Positions 42,174-50,677 of a DNA stretch of 64,000 nucleotides are shown here, one piece after another; the first letter of the stretch is position 1; the number at the start of each line of letters is the position of its first letter. The DNA is from JACCTH01 sp963761985 (lineage in GTDB: Bacteria; Actinomycetota; Acidimicrobiia; Spongiisociales; ZC4RG35), in NCBI GenBank assembly GCA_963761985.1, contig CAVXIT010000013.1:124001-188000 (forward strand), written 5' to 3'. Position numbers and translations under genes: made by a program. The notes under the pieces were generated by a model, which worked only from the letters and a program-made list of their open reading frames with translations, was not told where the DNA came from and ran no database searches.

Positions 42174-43306
42174 GCCGGTTCCTCGCCTCTCTGGGTTTCC
42201 TTGTGTTGCTTGTTTCCTGTGCCTCTACCACCGCCGAGGCGGAAATCGAGGTAGTGGAGGTCAGCGGGTACCTCGACGACTCGACCCTCCGCTATGTGCG
42301 GGACTCGATCATCGCGGCGGCCGATGCCGGCCGCGAGCTGCTGATCCTCCAGATCAACTCACGCGCCGTAGTCGGGTCCGAAGAAGAGCTGCAAGCAACC
42401 ACCGCCCTGGTTGCCGATCCGCCCCTCCCTTTGGTCAGCTGGCTAGGACCGGCGCCCGCTCAGGCGACAGCCGGAGTAGAGCGAATCCTCCAATCGGCGC
42501 CTCTCGTCGCGACCGCGCCTGGAACCCTTTCCACTTTTCCGCCCGACCTGCAGAGTCCTTCATTGCGCCAGCTCGTTCAGGAGCTCGACGGAGCGACGAT
42601 CGCCGCGTTCGCACCAGTGCGCACGATCACTGCCGAGGTCCCCGACGATCAGGAAGGGGTGACCAACGTGCCGGTCACGTTCACCCAGCCCGGGCTCTGG
42701 CACCGCTTTACCCATCTCGGCGCCACCCCGGAAGGGGCCTTCTTCTTCCTTGCAGTGGGTCTCACCGTGGCCGCTTTCGAGTACTTCGCTCTTGGCCCAG
42801 GGCTGGCTGCGATCGCGGCCGCACTTTCGCTCTTCCTGGGTAGTTACGGGCTCGCCGTCCTTCCCATCAACGCGTGGGCGGTCGGCGGGGTCGTAGGCGC
42901 GGTTTGGCTCTTGGCCGTCTCCCATCAAAAGGGCGGTATCGCCTTCATCAACCTTGTGGCCACCGCCGTCCTGGCCTGGGCCGGCTTCAACCTATCGGCC
43001 GACCCTGCGGTCCCGGAAGGGCCCATCGGAGTCGCGTTCACGATCGCCACTGTGCTCTTCTTCTTTCTGCTGGCGATTCCTGCAGTGGGGCGGGCTCGAC
43101 TTTCGACCAAGACGATTGGCCGGGAAGGGTTGCTCGGTCAGACCGGGCGCGCCGACGCGGACTTCGACCCTGACGGCGTTGTCGAGATCAACGGCGCCCG
43201 CTGGCCCGCTACGGCACATCGCGAATCGGGCATCGTGGTCGGTGATCAGGTGATCGTCACCGGCGTGGCTGGCCGCGAGCTCGAGGTCGAGAAACCCCCC
43301 GTCTGA
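42170..43306 (+). CDS. NfeD-like membrane protein with degenerate ClpP-like N-terminus
   Basis: A 378-aa protein. The first 150 residues, after a signal-like lipobox LVSC, resemble a ClpP/SppA protease fold (VVEVSGYLDDSTLRYVRDSIIAAADAGRELLILQINSRAV) but no Ser-Lys catalytic pair is evident. Next come about four transmembrane helices (residues 190-300) and a C-terminal OB-like NfeD domain (GLLGQTGRADADFDPDGVVEINGARWPA). NfeD proteins partner with stomatin-like proteins in membrane quality control; no stomatin gene is next to it. TTG start overlaps DUF2237. Confidence 0.72.
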   Translation: MSRFLASLGFLVLLVSCASTTAEAEIEVVEVSGYLDDSTLRYVRDSIIAAADAGRELLILQINSRAVVGSEEELQATTALVADPPLPLVSWLGPAPAQATAGVERILQSAPLVATAPGTLSTFPPDLQSPSLRQLVQELDGATIAAFAPVRTITAEVPDDQEGVTNVPVTFTQPGLWHRFTHLGATPEGAFFFLAVGLTVAAFEYFALGPGLAAIAAALSLFLGSYGLAVLPINAWAVGGVVGAVWLLAVSHQKGGIAFINLVATAVLAWAGFNLSADPAVPEGPIGVAFTIATVLFFFLLAIPAVGRARLSTKTIGREGLLGQTGRADADFDPDGVVEINGARWPATAHRESGIVVGDQVIVTGVAGRELEVEKPPV

Positions 43307-43408
43307 GACCGCGAAAATTGATCCTCGGCCTGGAAAGATTTCCCTGGCGGATCTTGCCAGGCGTCGTTAGCTTCCCGGTCGCTGTCCGACGCAGAACAGG
43401 GAGGATTT

Positions 43409-43654
43409 GTGCCGTTGACGGATGACTGGCAGGTAAAGGCGCTGTGCCGTGGCAACCATGCTCATCTGTTCTTTCCGCCTTCGACTTTCGAGCGCAAGGA
43501 TGAAAGGGAGAGGCGGGAAGAGAGGGCAAAAGCTATCTGCCAGGTCTGTCCGGTAGTCGAGCCCTGTGGTCATTACGCACTCGACATCCGCGAACCCTTT
43601 GGGATTTGGGGCGGCCTCACCGAGCTCGAGCGCCGCGAACTGTCAGTCTCGTAG
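43409..43654 (+). CDS. WhiB family iron-sulfur regulator
   Basis: An 81-aa WhiB-like protein: four Cys expected to hold a [4Fe-4S] cluster (Cys13 in ALCRG, then CQVCPVVEPC giving three more) and the G[VI]WGG turn as GIWGGLTELERREL. Members regulate transcription through contacts with sigma factor; the acting regulon is unknown. GTG start preceded by GAGGAT with GGGAGG further upstream. Diagnostic for actinobacteria. Confidence 0.92.
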   Translation: MPLTDDWQVKALCRGNHAHLFFPPSTFERKDERERREERAKAICQVCPVVEPCGHYALDIREPFGIWGGLTELERRELSVS

Positions 43655-43671
43655 ACCTCTTGCTCCCTGTC

Positions 43672-44232
43672 GTGCCGCATCCGGCGGCCACGATCGTCCT
43701 GCTCGCCGGGAGTGAGCCCTTTTCAGTCCTGATGGTCAAGCGCCCACCCGGCGGATTGTTCGGCGAGGCATGGGTGTTCCCGGGAGGACTGGTAGACGAA
43801 GCCGATGGCCTAGGTGACGACAGCCAGGGCGAAGCGGCTTACCGGGTCGCCGCGGTCCGCGAGCTGCAAGAAGAGGTTGCCGTCGAAGTCCAATCCGATG
43901 GCCTTGTCTATTTGTCCCGCTGGATAACCCCCGAGCTCGCCCCGCGTCGCTACGACACCTGGTTCTTTCTAGCCGCTATCCCCGAGTCGATCGAAGTTGC
44001 TCCGGTCACAGAGGAAATCACCGACGCTCGTTTTGTCACGCCGGCCACGGCTCTTGCGGCCCATCAGGCGCAGCACTGGAAGCTCGTCTTACCGACCTTG
44101 AGCCATCTGCAATGGCTCGCTCGCCACTCGTCGGCGGAGAAAGCTATGGCAGCCGCGCCCGCGTCGAGGTCGCCGGTCGAACCCCGGCTGGCCCCCGATG
44201 GATCCGTAGTCGCACTCGACCTGCCGTGGTGA
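43672..44232 (+). CDS. NUDIX hydrolase
   Basis: A 186-aa NUDIX protein: GGLFGEAWVFPGGLVDEADG, then a spacer and AAVRELQEEVAVE complete the Nudix box with a longer-than-usual loop between the G and the REL part. It should hydrolyse a nucleoside-diphosphate-linked substrate. GTG 43672 chosen (VPHPAATIVLL); a TTG at 43660 is possible. Its stop overlaps the start of the MBL gene (GTGA), a pairing seen with LACTB2-type proteins. Confidence 0.8.
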   Translation: MPHPAATIVLLAGSEPFSVLMVKRPPGGLFGEAWVFPGGLVDEADGLGDDSQGEAAYRVAAVRELQEEVAVEVQSDGLVYLSRWITPELAPRRYDTWFFLAAIPESIEVAPVTEEITDARFVTPATALAAHQAQHWKLVLPTLSHLQWLARHSSAEKAMAAAPASRSPVEPRLAPDGSVVALDLPW

Positions 44233-44966
44233 GTGATCTTTCCATCGAGCGGGTCCTGGCACCGAATCCCGGCCCCTTTACCGGTCCCGGGACCAACACC
44301 TGGGTGGTGAGCAGTGGCGGAGAAGCGATTGTCATAGATCCAGGGCCTCTGATTGGGAGTCATGAACGGGAAATCCTGAAGACGATCGCCGGCCTCAAGA
44401 CCGTTGCCGTGATCGTCACCCATGGCCACGAGGACCATGCGCCGCTGGCCAACCCTCTCGCCCGCGAGCTGGGAGTGGCCGCCCATGGCTCCGGGCCGGC
44501 ACCCGACTTCCAACCCGACTTGCTTTTGGACGAAAGCAGCTCGCTCGGCTTCGGCGGCCAATCTCTTCGGGTGGTCAAGACTCCCGGGCACTCCGACGAC
44601 CACCTCTGCTTCCGGGTCGATCGGGTGCTTTTCAGCGGTGATCACATCATGGGCGGCTCCTCGGTGATGGTCGAGGATCTGAGCAGTTACCTCGATTCAT
44701 TGCGGAAGCTTCAGCCTCTTGAGCTCGACCGCATCTATCCCGGCCACGGCAACGAAATCGAGGAGCCGGGGGAGACGATCGACTGGTACATCGCCCACCG
44801 GCTTCAGCGGGAGTCCGAGATCGTGCAAGCGATTGCGGGTGGAGCTCTCACTGTCGAGGAGATCGTCGAAGTGGTGTACGCCGGGGTCGACCCGGCCCTC
44901 CACCCGCTGGCCGCCATTTCCGTGGCGGCTCATTTGCGAAAGTTGGAAGAGTCGGGGCCCGGGTAG
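44229..44966 (+). CDS. Metallo-beta-lactamase-fold protein (LACTB2-like)
   Basis: A 245-aa MBL hydrolase. Metal site: THGHEDHA (residues 64-71), a downstream HSDDHLCF (third-His region), SGDH and YPGHG. The opening NPGPFTGPGTNTWVV and the C-terminal winged-helix-like LTVEEIVEVVY match the LACTB2 group, whose human member is an endoribonuclease. RNA or thioester substrates are possible. GTG start overlaps the NUDIX stop. Confidence 0.82.
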   Translation: MSDLSIERVLAPNPGPFTGPGTNTWVVSSGGEAIVIDPGPLIGSHEREILKTIAGLKTVAVIVTHGHEDHAPLANPLARELGVAAHGSGPAPDFQPDLLLDESSSLGFGGQSLRVVKTPGHSDDHLCFRVDRVLFSGDHIMGGSSVMVEDLSSYLDSLRKLQPLELDRIYPGHGNEIEEPGETIDWYIAHRLQRESEIVQAIAGGALTVEEIVEVVYAGVDPALHPLAAISVAAHLRKLEESGPG

Positions 44967-44997
44967 GCGTTCTACCTGGGTGGGTAGCCTCAAGAAC

Positions 44998-46170
44998 ATG
45001 GTTTCGGTCGACGACGTCTATGCCGCTCTCCGCGCGGTGGTCGACCCTGAGCTAAACGAGAACGTCGTCGATCTTGGGATGATCACCTCAGTCGAGGTGA
45101 CTCCGGAAAGCGGAGTGGCTATCGGCTTGGCGCTCACCATTGCCCAATGCCCGATGCGGGGGTTCCTCGAGGGCGAAACCAGCCGCAAGATCTCAGCTCT
45201 CCCCGGCGTGACCTCGGTGGAGGTCCGCACGACGGCAATGACAAAGGAACAGCGAGCCAACCTGATGTCCGGCGCTCGTCTGCGGGCACGGGAAAACGCG
45301 CAGCCAACGAGGATCCACCCGACTACCCGAGTGGTCGCGGTCAGTTCCGGGAAGGGTGGGGTCGGCAAATCCACCGTCGCGGTCAACCTCGCCGTCGCCC
45401 TTTCCCAGCTCGAATACCGGGTTGGGTTGCTCGATGCCGACATTTGGGGCTTCTCGATCCCCCGCATGATGGGGGCCGGGGTCGATAAGTTGTCGGCGGA
45501 TCAGACGACCCGGCTGATCGTGCCCGCCGAGCTGTACGGCATCAAAGTGGTCTCGACGGGTCTCATCATCGAAAACGAAGAGACTGCGCTCATGTGGCGA
45601 GGGCTCATGTTGTCGAAAGCTCTCGAGCAGTTCCTCAACGAGGTGGAGTGGGGCGAGCTCGATTACCTGGTCATCGACATGCCGCCCGGAACCGGCGATA
45701 TCCAAATGGCGCTTGCTCGCCTCTTGCCGCAAGCGGAAATGGTCGTCGTCACCACGCCCCAGATTGCCGCCCAAAAGGTCGCGGTCCGGGTGGCCGACAT
45801 GGCGCGTCGATCGCACATGCCGATCATCGGCGTGATCGAAAACATGTCGGTTTTCGTCTGCGAGCACGGCGATTCCTACGAGCTGTTCGGGTCGGGCGGC
45901 GGCCATGAGCTGGCGAGCTCCTTGAGCGTTCCCTTGATGGCGCAGATCCCACTGGAGCCCGCGGTGGTCGTCGGTGGTGATGCGGGAGCGCCGATCACGA
46001 GCACCCAATCTGGTTCATTGGCCGGTTCACCTGCCTCAGAAGCTTTCCGGGAGGCAGCCGCTCGGCTGGTCGAAGCCCTGCCGCCTGTGACCGATGAGCA
46101 CTGTGCCGGTCGGATCGCAAAGCTTTTAGAGCAGCTCGCGATGACCGAGCCCGTCCCCGCGGCGCGGTGA
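44998..46170 (+). CDS. mrp: Mrp/NBP35 family Fe-S carrier ATPase
   Basis: A 390-aa protein: N-terminal MIP18/DUF59-like domain (residues 1-78, YAALRAVVDPELNENVVDLGMI), then a deviant P-loop SSGKGGVGKST, LLDADIWGFSIPRMMG and PPGTGD. Mrp-type ATPases carry or insert Fe-S clusters. ATG 44998 chosen; the open frame upstream overlaps the MBL gene. The IscA/ErpA gene two genes on supports Fe-S biology, though a terminator lies between them. Confidence 0.88.
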   Translation: MVSVDDVYAALRAVVDPELNENVVDLGMITSVEVTPESGVAIGLALTIAQCPMRGFLEGETSRKISALPGVTSVEVRTTAMTKEQRANLMSGARLRARENAQPTRIHPTTRVVAVSSGKGGVGKSTVAVNLAVALSQLEYRVGLLDADIWGFSIPRMMGAGVDKLSADQTTRLIVPAELYGIKVVSTGLIIENEETALMWRGLMLSKALEQFLNEVEWGELDYLVIDMPPGTGDIQMALARLLPQAEMVVVTTPQIAAQKVAVRVADMARRSHMPIIGVIENMSVFVCEHGDSYELFGSGGGHELASSLSVPLMAQIPLEPAVVVGGDAGAPITSTQSGSLAGSPASEAFREAAARLVEALPPVTDEHCAGRIAKLLEQLAMTEPVPAAR

Positions 46171-46400
46171 CTAGTCACTCGGCAGCAACCTAATACGGGT
46201 CGGGACTCACAGCGCTTTTTCACCGAAACTAGAAGAGAACGTGCTTGGGTAGATGCTGGTGGCTGGGAGGGGGGCAAATCTTCGGGATCCGGTTCCCCCA
46301 AACGGACCCCGATTGAACACGAGGGCCTGTCCCCCCACAGGCCCTCGTTCTTTTCACGACGGAATAGACCAAAGCGCGGTCTCGTTTAACATTGGTGACG
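46171..46400. other. Intergenic region with possible small transcript
   Basis: 230 bases between mrp and the ErpA-like gene. No credible protein is seen. The stretch 46245-46319 is G/C-block rich (GGGAGGGGGGC, GGTTCCCCC, GGACCCC) and ends in a strong terminator, so a short RNA is possible, but I cannot match it to SRP, 6S or tmRNA. Confidence 0.3.
46320..46354 (+). terminator. Rho-independent terminator
   Basis: CGAGGGCCTGT (46320-46330) pairs perfectly with ACAGGCCCTCG (46337-46347) around a six-C loop and is followed by TTCTTTT. It ends mrp transcription or a small RNA from the same interval. Confidence 0.85.
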
Positions 46401-46760
46401 ATGACAACTCTTTCCATCAAGTCCGCCCGCCCGATTCCAGTGGTGACAGTCACCGATTCTGCCGCGGCCAAAGTCGCCGAGCTGATCGCCGCCGAAGGCG
46501 AGCCGAGCCTGGCTCTGCGGATGGCCGTGCGTGCGGGAGGATGCTCCGGCTTCTCCTACGAGATGTTTTTCGACAGCGAGATCGAAACAACTGATGCAGT
46601 GATCGAGCACGGCGGGGTCAAAGTCGTGGTCGATCCCGACTCTGCTGAGCGACTCAAGGGTTCCACCCTCGATTACAAGGACGGGCTCATGGGCGCCGGC
46701 TTCGCGATCGAGAACCCCAACGTCACCCGCTCTTGCGGTTGCGGCAACAGCTTTAGCTGA
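46401..46760 (+). CDS. IscA/ErpA-type iron-sulfur cluster insertion protein
   Basis: A 119-aa A-type carrier: VVTVTDSAAAKVAELIAAEG, RMAVRAGGCSGFSYEMFFD (Cys of the first cluster ligand), FAIENPNVTRSCGCGNSF with the Cys-Gly-Cys pair. The three Cys bind or transfer [2Fe-2S]/[4Fe-4S] clusters. ATG 46401 chosen; GTG two codons upstream is an alternative. Followed 7 bases later by RidA. Confidence 0.9.
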   Translation: MTTLSIKSARPIPVVTVTDSAAAKVAELIAAEGEPSLALRMAVRAGGCSGFSYEMFFDSEIETTDAVIEHGGVKVVVDPDSAERLKGSTLDYKDGLMGAGFAIENPNVTRSCGCGNSFS

Positions 46761-46767
46761 ACCATCT

Positions 46768-47148
46768 TTGAGCAACCGTCTGCGCGCGATTCCCGGTGGG
46801 CCTGCGCCGATCGGTCCCTACTCCTTAGCGGCTGAAGCCAACGGCTTTGTCTACCTGGCCGGCCAGGCAGGGGTGGAGAACGACGGCAGCATCTCGGATT
46901 CCATTTCGGAGCAGACCCGTCGGACGATGGAACGGCTGCGAGAGGTGCTGGAGACGATGGGGCTCGGATTCGAAAACGTCGTCAAGACATCGATCTTCCT
47001 CATCGACATGGGCGACTTCGCTGCGATGAATGAGGTCTACGCGACCTACTTTGATTCCGATCCGCCGGCGCGGACCACGGTGGCGGTAGCCGCCCTCCCA
47101 CTCGCCGGGCTAAAAGTCGAGATCGATATGGTGGCCTCGCGGACATGA
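46768..47148 (+). CDS. RidA family 2-iminobutanoate/2-iminopropanoate deaminase
   Basis: A 126-aa YjgF/YER057c/UK114 protein: PIGPYSLAAEANGFVYLAGQAG, EQTRRTMERLREVLETMG, VVKTSIFLIDMGDFAAMNEVYATYF and PPARTTVAVAALPLAGLKVEID, including the Arg that binds the imine carboxylate in PARTTV. It clears reactive enamine/imine products of PLP enzymes. TTG start; stop overlaps the ALDH7 start (ATGA). Confidence 0.9.
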   Translation: MSNRLRAIPGGPAPIGPYSLAAEANGFVYLAGQAGVENDGSISDSISEQTRRTMERLREVLETMGLGFENVVKTSIFLIDMGDFAAMNEVYATYFDSDPPARTTVAVAALPLAGLKVEIDMVASRT

Positions 47149-48659
47149 ACAGAGAACAGGTCTTCAAAGAGCTCCAACTCGAGGAGCACAACCCGGGCGT
47201 TTTCGCCGGCCGTTGGCTCCAGGGGTCTGATGGCGAGCTCACCGTCCACAACCCGGCCACTGACGAGGTCCTCGGGTACGTCGGTCAGGCTTCGGAAGCA
47301 GAGTACGACCAAGTCGTCGAAAGCTCCCTCGACGCCTTCGCCGGCTGGCAGATGTTGCCGGCGCCCAAGCGAGGCGAGTACGTGCGCCAGGTCGGCCACG
47401 CGCTGCGTGAGCACAAAGAGGCCCTGGGAGCCCTCGTCTCGCTCGAAATGGGGAAGATCCGGGTCGAGGGCGAGGGCGAAGTGCAAGAGATGATCGACAT
47501 CTGCGACTTCGCGGTTGGCCTCAGCCGCCAGCTCTACGGGCTGACCATGGCCTCAGAGCGTCCGCTCCACCGGATGTACGAGCAATGGCATCCCCTCGGT
47601 CCAGTCGGAGTTATCACCGCCTTCAACTTCCCGGTCGCAGTCTGGAGCTGGAACTCGGCGCTGGCCGCGGTTTGCGGTGACACGGTGATCTGGAAGCCCT
47701 CGTCGGAGACGCCCTTGACCGCACTTGCCGTGACGAAGATTGCTGCCTCCGTCATGGACGGCACCGGTTACGAAGGTGTGTTCAACCTCGTGGTCGGCAA
47801 AGGATCGGTCGTGGGTGATCGCATGATCAACGACGAACGCCTGCCACTGATCTCGGCCACCGGCTCGACCCGGGTGGGCAAACAGGTAGCGCAGGCAGTG
47901 GCCGCCCGCTTCGGTCGTTCCATCCTCGAACTGGGGGGCAACAACGCGATCATCGTTTTGGACGATGCCAACCTCGAGTTGGCGGTGCGTGCAGTCCTCT
48001 TTGCGGCAGTGGGCACCGCCGGGCAACGCTGCACTTCAACCCGGCGGCTGATCGTCCATCGGGCGATCGCGGACAAGCTGGTCGATCGACTCGTCGACGC
48101 CTACAAGCAGGTGCCGATCGGCAACCCCCTTGACGAGGGGACCTTGATGGGCCCGCTCGTGACTAAGCAAGCGGTGAAGGACATGCTGGCCGCGATCGAG
48201 ACGGCCAAAGAGCAGGGTGGCACTGTGATCACCGGTGGCGACCAGCTCGATCTCCCCGGGAACTTCGTCGAACCCACGATCGTGAGGATCGACCCGAAAG
48301 CAGACATCGTCCAGGAGGAGACGTTCGCGCCAATCCTCTACGTGCTCGAGGCCGACGACCTCGACGATGCCATTGCCATCCAGAACGGTGTCCGCCAGGG
48401 ATTGAGCTCGGCGATCTTCACCGATTCACTTCGCTCCGCGGAACGCTTCCTCTCGGCAATGGGATCGGATTGCGGGATCGCCAACGTCAACATCGGCACC
48501 TCCGGCGCCGAGATCGGCGGAGCCTTTGGCGGCGAGAAGGAGACCGGTGGCGGTCGCGAGGCCGGCTCCGATGCCTGGAAGTCCTACATGCGCCGCCAGA
48601 CCAACACCATCAACTGGGGCGACGACCTCCCGCTAGCCCAAGGCGTCTCCTTCGGATAG
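47145..48659 (+). CDS. ALDH7-like aldehyde dehydrogenase (aminoadipate-semialdehyde type)
   Basis: A 504-aa aldehyde dehydrogenase of the ALDH7/antiquitin group: TAFNFPVAVWSWNSALA, TGSTRVGKQVAQAVAARFGR, LELGGNNAIIVLDDA (catalytic Glu) and GTAGQRCTSTRR (catalytic Cys), ending NTINWGDDLPLAQGVSFG as in AmaB/ALDH7. Such enzymes oxidise alpha-aminoadipate semialdehyde in lysine catabolism. Coupled to ridA, consistent with lysine or amine breakdown. Confidence 0.88.
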   Translation: MNREQVFKELQLEEHNPGVFAGRWLQGSDGELTVHNPATDEVLGYVGQASEAEYDQVVESSLDAFAGWQMLPAPKRGEYVRQVGHALREHKEALGALVSLEMGKIRVEGEGEVQEMIDICDFAVGLSRQLYGLTMASERPLHRMYEQWHPLGPVGVITAFNFPVAVWSWNSALAAVCGDTVIWKPSSETPLTALAVTKIAASVMDGTGYEGVFNLVVGKGSVVGDRMINDERLPLISATGSTRVGKQVAQAVAARFGRSILELGGNNAIIVLDDANLELAVRAVLFAAVGTAGQRCTSTRRLIVHRAIADKLVDRLVDAYKQVPIGNPLDEGTLMGPLVTKQAVKDMLAAIETAKEQGGTVITGGDQLDLPGNFVEPTIVRIDPKADIVQEETFAPILYVLEADDLDDAIAIQNGVRQGLSSAIFTDSLRSAERFLSAMGSDCGIANVNIGTSGAEIGGAFGGEKETGGGREAGSDAWKSYMRRQTNTINWGDDLPLAQGVSFG

Positions 48660-48660
48660 A

Positions 48661-48708
48661 CGTCAGATATCAGATATCAGACTTCAGACCGGAATCTGAT
48701 ATCTGACG
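48661..48708. repeat. 15-bp inverted repeat between convergent genes
   Basis: CGTCAGATATCAGAT (48661-48675) is matched by ATCTGATATCTGACG (48694-48708). The left arm contains direct TCAGATA repeats. It lies between the convergent ALDH7 and glnR-like genes and could be a bidirectional terminator or a repeat remnant; its AT content stands out. Confidence 0.7.
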
Positions 48709-48716
48709 TCTGATGT

Positions 48717-49283
48717 CTAGCCGAAGCGGTAACCGACCGAGCGGACGGTGGTGATCCAGCTGGCGCGGTGTTCCCCGAGCTTGGCCCGCAACCGACGGAC
48801 ATGGACGTCGACGGTGCGGGCGCCGCCGTAGTACTCGTAGCCCCAGACCTTGGACAGCAATTGCTCGCGGCTCCAGACCCGGTGCGGGTGCTCGACAAAG
48901 AACCGAAGCAGTTCGTACTCCATGTAGGTGAGGTCGACCGGAACCATCCCGAGGGTGGCCTGGTAGGTGAGGAGGTTCAGCTCGAGGTCTTTGAAATGGT
49001 GGACCTCGTCGTTTCCGGCCGCGTGGGTGAGTCTGCGGAGTCGTAGAGAAACTTCCTCCGGAGACGAGGGCAGCACGAGGAAATCGGAAACGCCCACAGC
49101 AGTAGTGAGCAGCGAGGCTTGTTCCTTGGTGGCGATCACAAGTACCGGGATCAAGGCTTCGACGCTTTCGATCGAACGCAGCCGACGCCGGGGCTCCTCA
49201 CCGAGGTCAACGATCAATGCCGCAGCTTCTATCGGCAAATCAAAGGAGAGGTCGTGAACCGCCAGGGTGCTGAGGTCCTCCAA
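48717..49283 (-). CDS. glnR: GlnR-like OmpR-family regulator with atypical receiver
   Basis: A 188-aa protein: an N-terminal receiver-like domain with one acidic residue left (LIVDLGEEP) and a C-terminal winged helix (LTYMEYELLRFFVEHPHRVW, QLLSKVWGYEYYGGARTVDVHVRRLRAKLG, TTVRSVGYRF). These C-terminal blocks match actinobacterial GlnR closely, and GlnR also has a degenerate receiver. It follows glnA on the same strand, which supports nitrogen control. The N-terminus is uncertain: the frame continues upstream into the end of glnA without a standard start; TTG 49283 is used. Confidence 0.78.
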   Translation of the reverse strand: MEDLSTLAVHDLSFDLPIEAAALIVDLGEEPRRRLRSIESVEALIPVLVIATKEQASLLTTAVGVSDFLVLPSSPEEVSLRLRRLTHAAGNDEVHHFKDLELNLLTYQATLGMVPVDLTYMEYELLRFFVEHPHRVWSREQLLSKVWGYEYYGGARTVDVHVRRLRAKLGEHRASWITTVRSVGYRFG

Positions 49284-49338
49284 TAGGGCGAGCAGCTCCT
49301 CTGACGCCTCAGGGGAAAACAGCGCAACCAGAGGGCGC

Positions 49339-50664
49339 TCAGAGGATCGGGAGGTAGGTTTCGAGCTCGAATCGGGATACGTGGTGCTGATAGCGGTCCC
49401 ACTCCTTGCGTTTGTTTCGTAGGAACCACGAGAAGACGTGCTCGCCGAGCGCCTCAGCCATCAACTCGGAGCGCTCCATCCGGTCGAGGGCATCGGCCAG
49501 GGTCTCGGGCAGACGGGCGATTCCGGAGGCGGCCCGCTCCGAAGCAGTGAGGCGATGGACATCGTCCTGCACTTCGGGGGGAAGCTCGTAGCCGTTCCGA
49601 ATTCCTGCCATCCCGGCGGCGAGGACCGCCGAGAGCGCCAGATACGGATTGGCCGAGGCGTCCGGTGACCGGTATTCGACCCGGACGCTCGACGTTTTTC
49701 CCTTCTTCGCCAGGGGAACGCGGACCAAAGCGGATTGGTTGTTGCGCGCCCAGGAGATCCAGATCGGAGCGTCGAAACCGGCCACCAACCGCTTATAAGA
49801 ATTGACCCACTGGTTGGTCACCGCGGTGATCTCCGCGGCATGGGTGAGCAATCCAGCCACGAACTGCTGGCCGACCTTGGAGAGCCCGTTGTCAGATCCG
49901 AGTTCGAAGAATGCGTTCTTGTCCCCCTCGAATAGGGAGAGGTGGAGGTGCATCCCCGAGCCGTCGAAGTCCTCGAGCGGCTTGGGCATGAATGTGGCGT
50001 AGATGCCGTGCTCCATCGCCACTTCTTTCACGGTGAGCCGAAAGGTCATGATGTTGTCGGCCATGGTCAGAGCGTCCGTGTAGCGAACGATGATCTCGTG
50101 CTGGCTTGGCGCCACCTCGTGATGTGAGTGCTCGACCGGGATGCCCATCATCTCCAAGGCGTTGATCGTCTTTCTTCGATACTCCTGGGCATTATCGAGC
50201 GGGGTCAGGTCGAAGTATCCGCCGCGGTCGAGGACTTGGGGGTTCGGTCCGGAGTCCTCGAAATAGAAATACTCGAGTTCGGGAGCGACATAAAACGTGT
50301 AACCAAGCTCGGCGGCGGCTTCCAGGTTGCGTTTGAGCACACCGCGGGGGTCACCCTCGAAGGGGGCTCCATCGGGGGTGAGAATGTCGCAGAACATGCG
50401 AGCGACCTGCTGATCAGGGCGCCAGGGGAGAATCTGAAATGAAGACGGGTCGGGGCGGGCGAGCATGTCGGCTTCCTGCACCCTGGCGTAGCCGTCGATC
50501 GCCGAGCCATCAAAAGTCATCCCTTCCTCAAAGGCGACCTCGAGTTCGGTCGGGCTGATCGAAACCGACTTGAGAAAGCCCTGGACGTCTGTGAACCACA
50601 GCCGGATAAAGCGAATCCCCCGCTCCTCCACTGTCCGCAGGACGTACTCGGCTTGTTTGTTCAC
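49339..50664 (-). CDS. glnA: Glutamine synthetase, type I (GSI-alpha-like)
   Basis: A 441-aa glutamine synthetase. Beta-grasp domain with MTFDGSAIDGYARVQEADM, active-site blocks EYFYFED, GIPVEHSHHEVAPSQHEI, PKPLEDFDGSGMHLHLSL and RVEYRSPDASANPYLALSA. The adenylylation Tyr segment of GSI-beta is not visible; the corresponding region reads NGYELPPEVQDDVHRL, so control by adenylylation is unlikely. Length fits GSI-alpha. Followed by the GlnR-like gene. ATG start. Confidence 0.92.
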   Translation of the reverse strand: MNKQAEYVLRTVEERGIRFIRLWFTDVQGFLKSVSISPTELEVAFEEGMTFDGSAIDGYARVQEADMLARPDPSSFQILPWRPDQQVARMFCDILTPDGAPFEGDPRGVLKRNLEAAAELGYTFYVAPELEYFYFEDSGPNPQVLDRGGYFDLTPLDNAQEYRRKTINALEMMGIPVEHSHHEVAPSQHEIIVRYTDALTMADNIMTFRLTVKEVAMEHGIYATFMPKPLEDFDGSGMHLHLSLFEGDKNAFFELGSDNGLSKVGQQFVAGLLTHAAEITAVTNQWVNSYKRLVAGFDAPIWISWARNNQSALVRVPLAKKGKTSSVRVEYRSPDASANPYLALSAVLAAGMAGIRNGYELPPEVQDDVHRLTASERAASGIARLPETLADALDRMERSELMAEALGEHVFSWFLRNKRKEWDRYQHHVSRFELETYLPIL

Positions 50665-50677
50665 GGCGTTCCCAATT

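Noticed and set aside
44719..44997. Upstream extension of mrp
   Set aside because: It overlaps the MBL gene in another frame and resembles nothing; the ATG at 44998 starts the DUF59-like domain.
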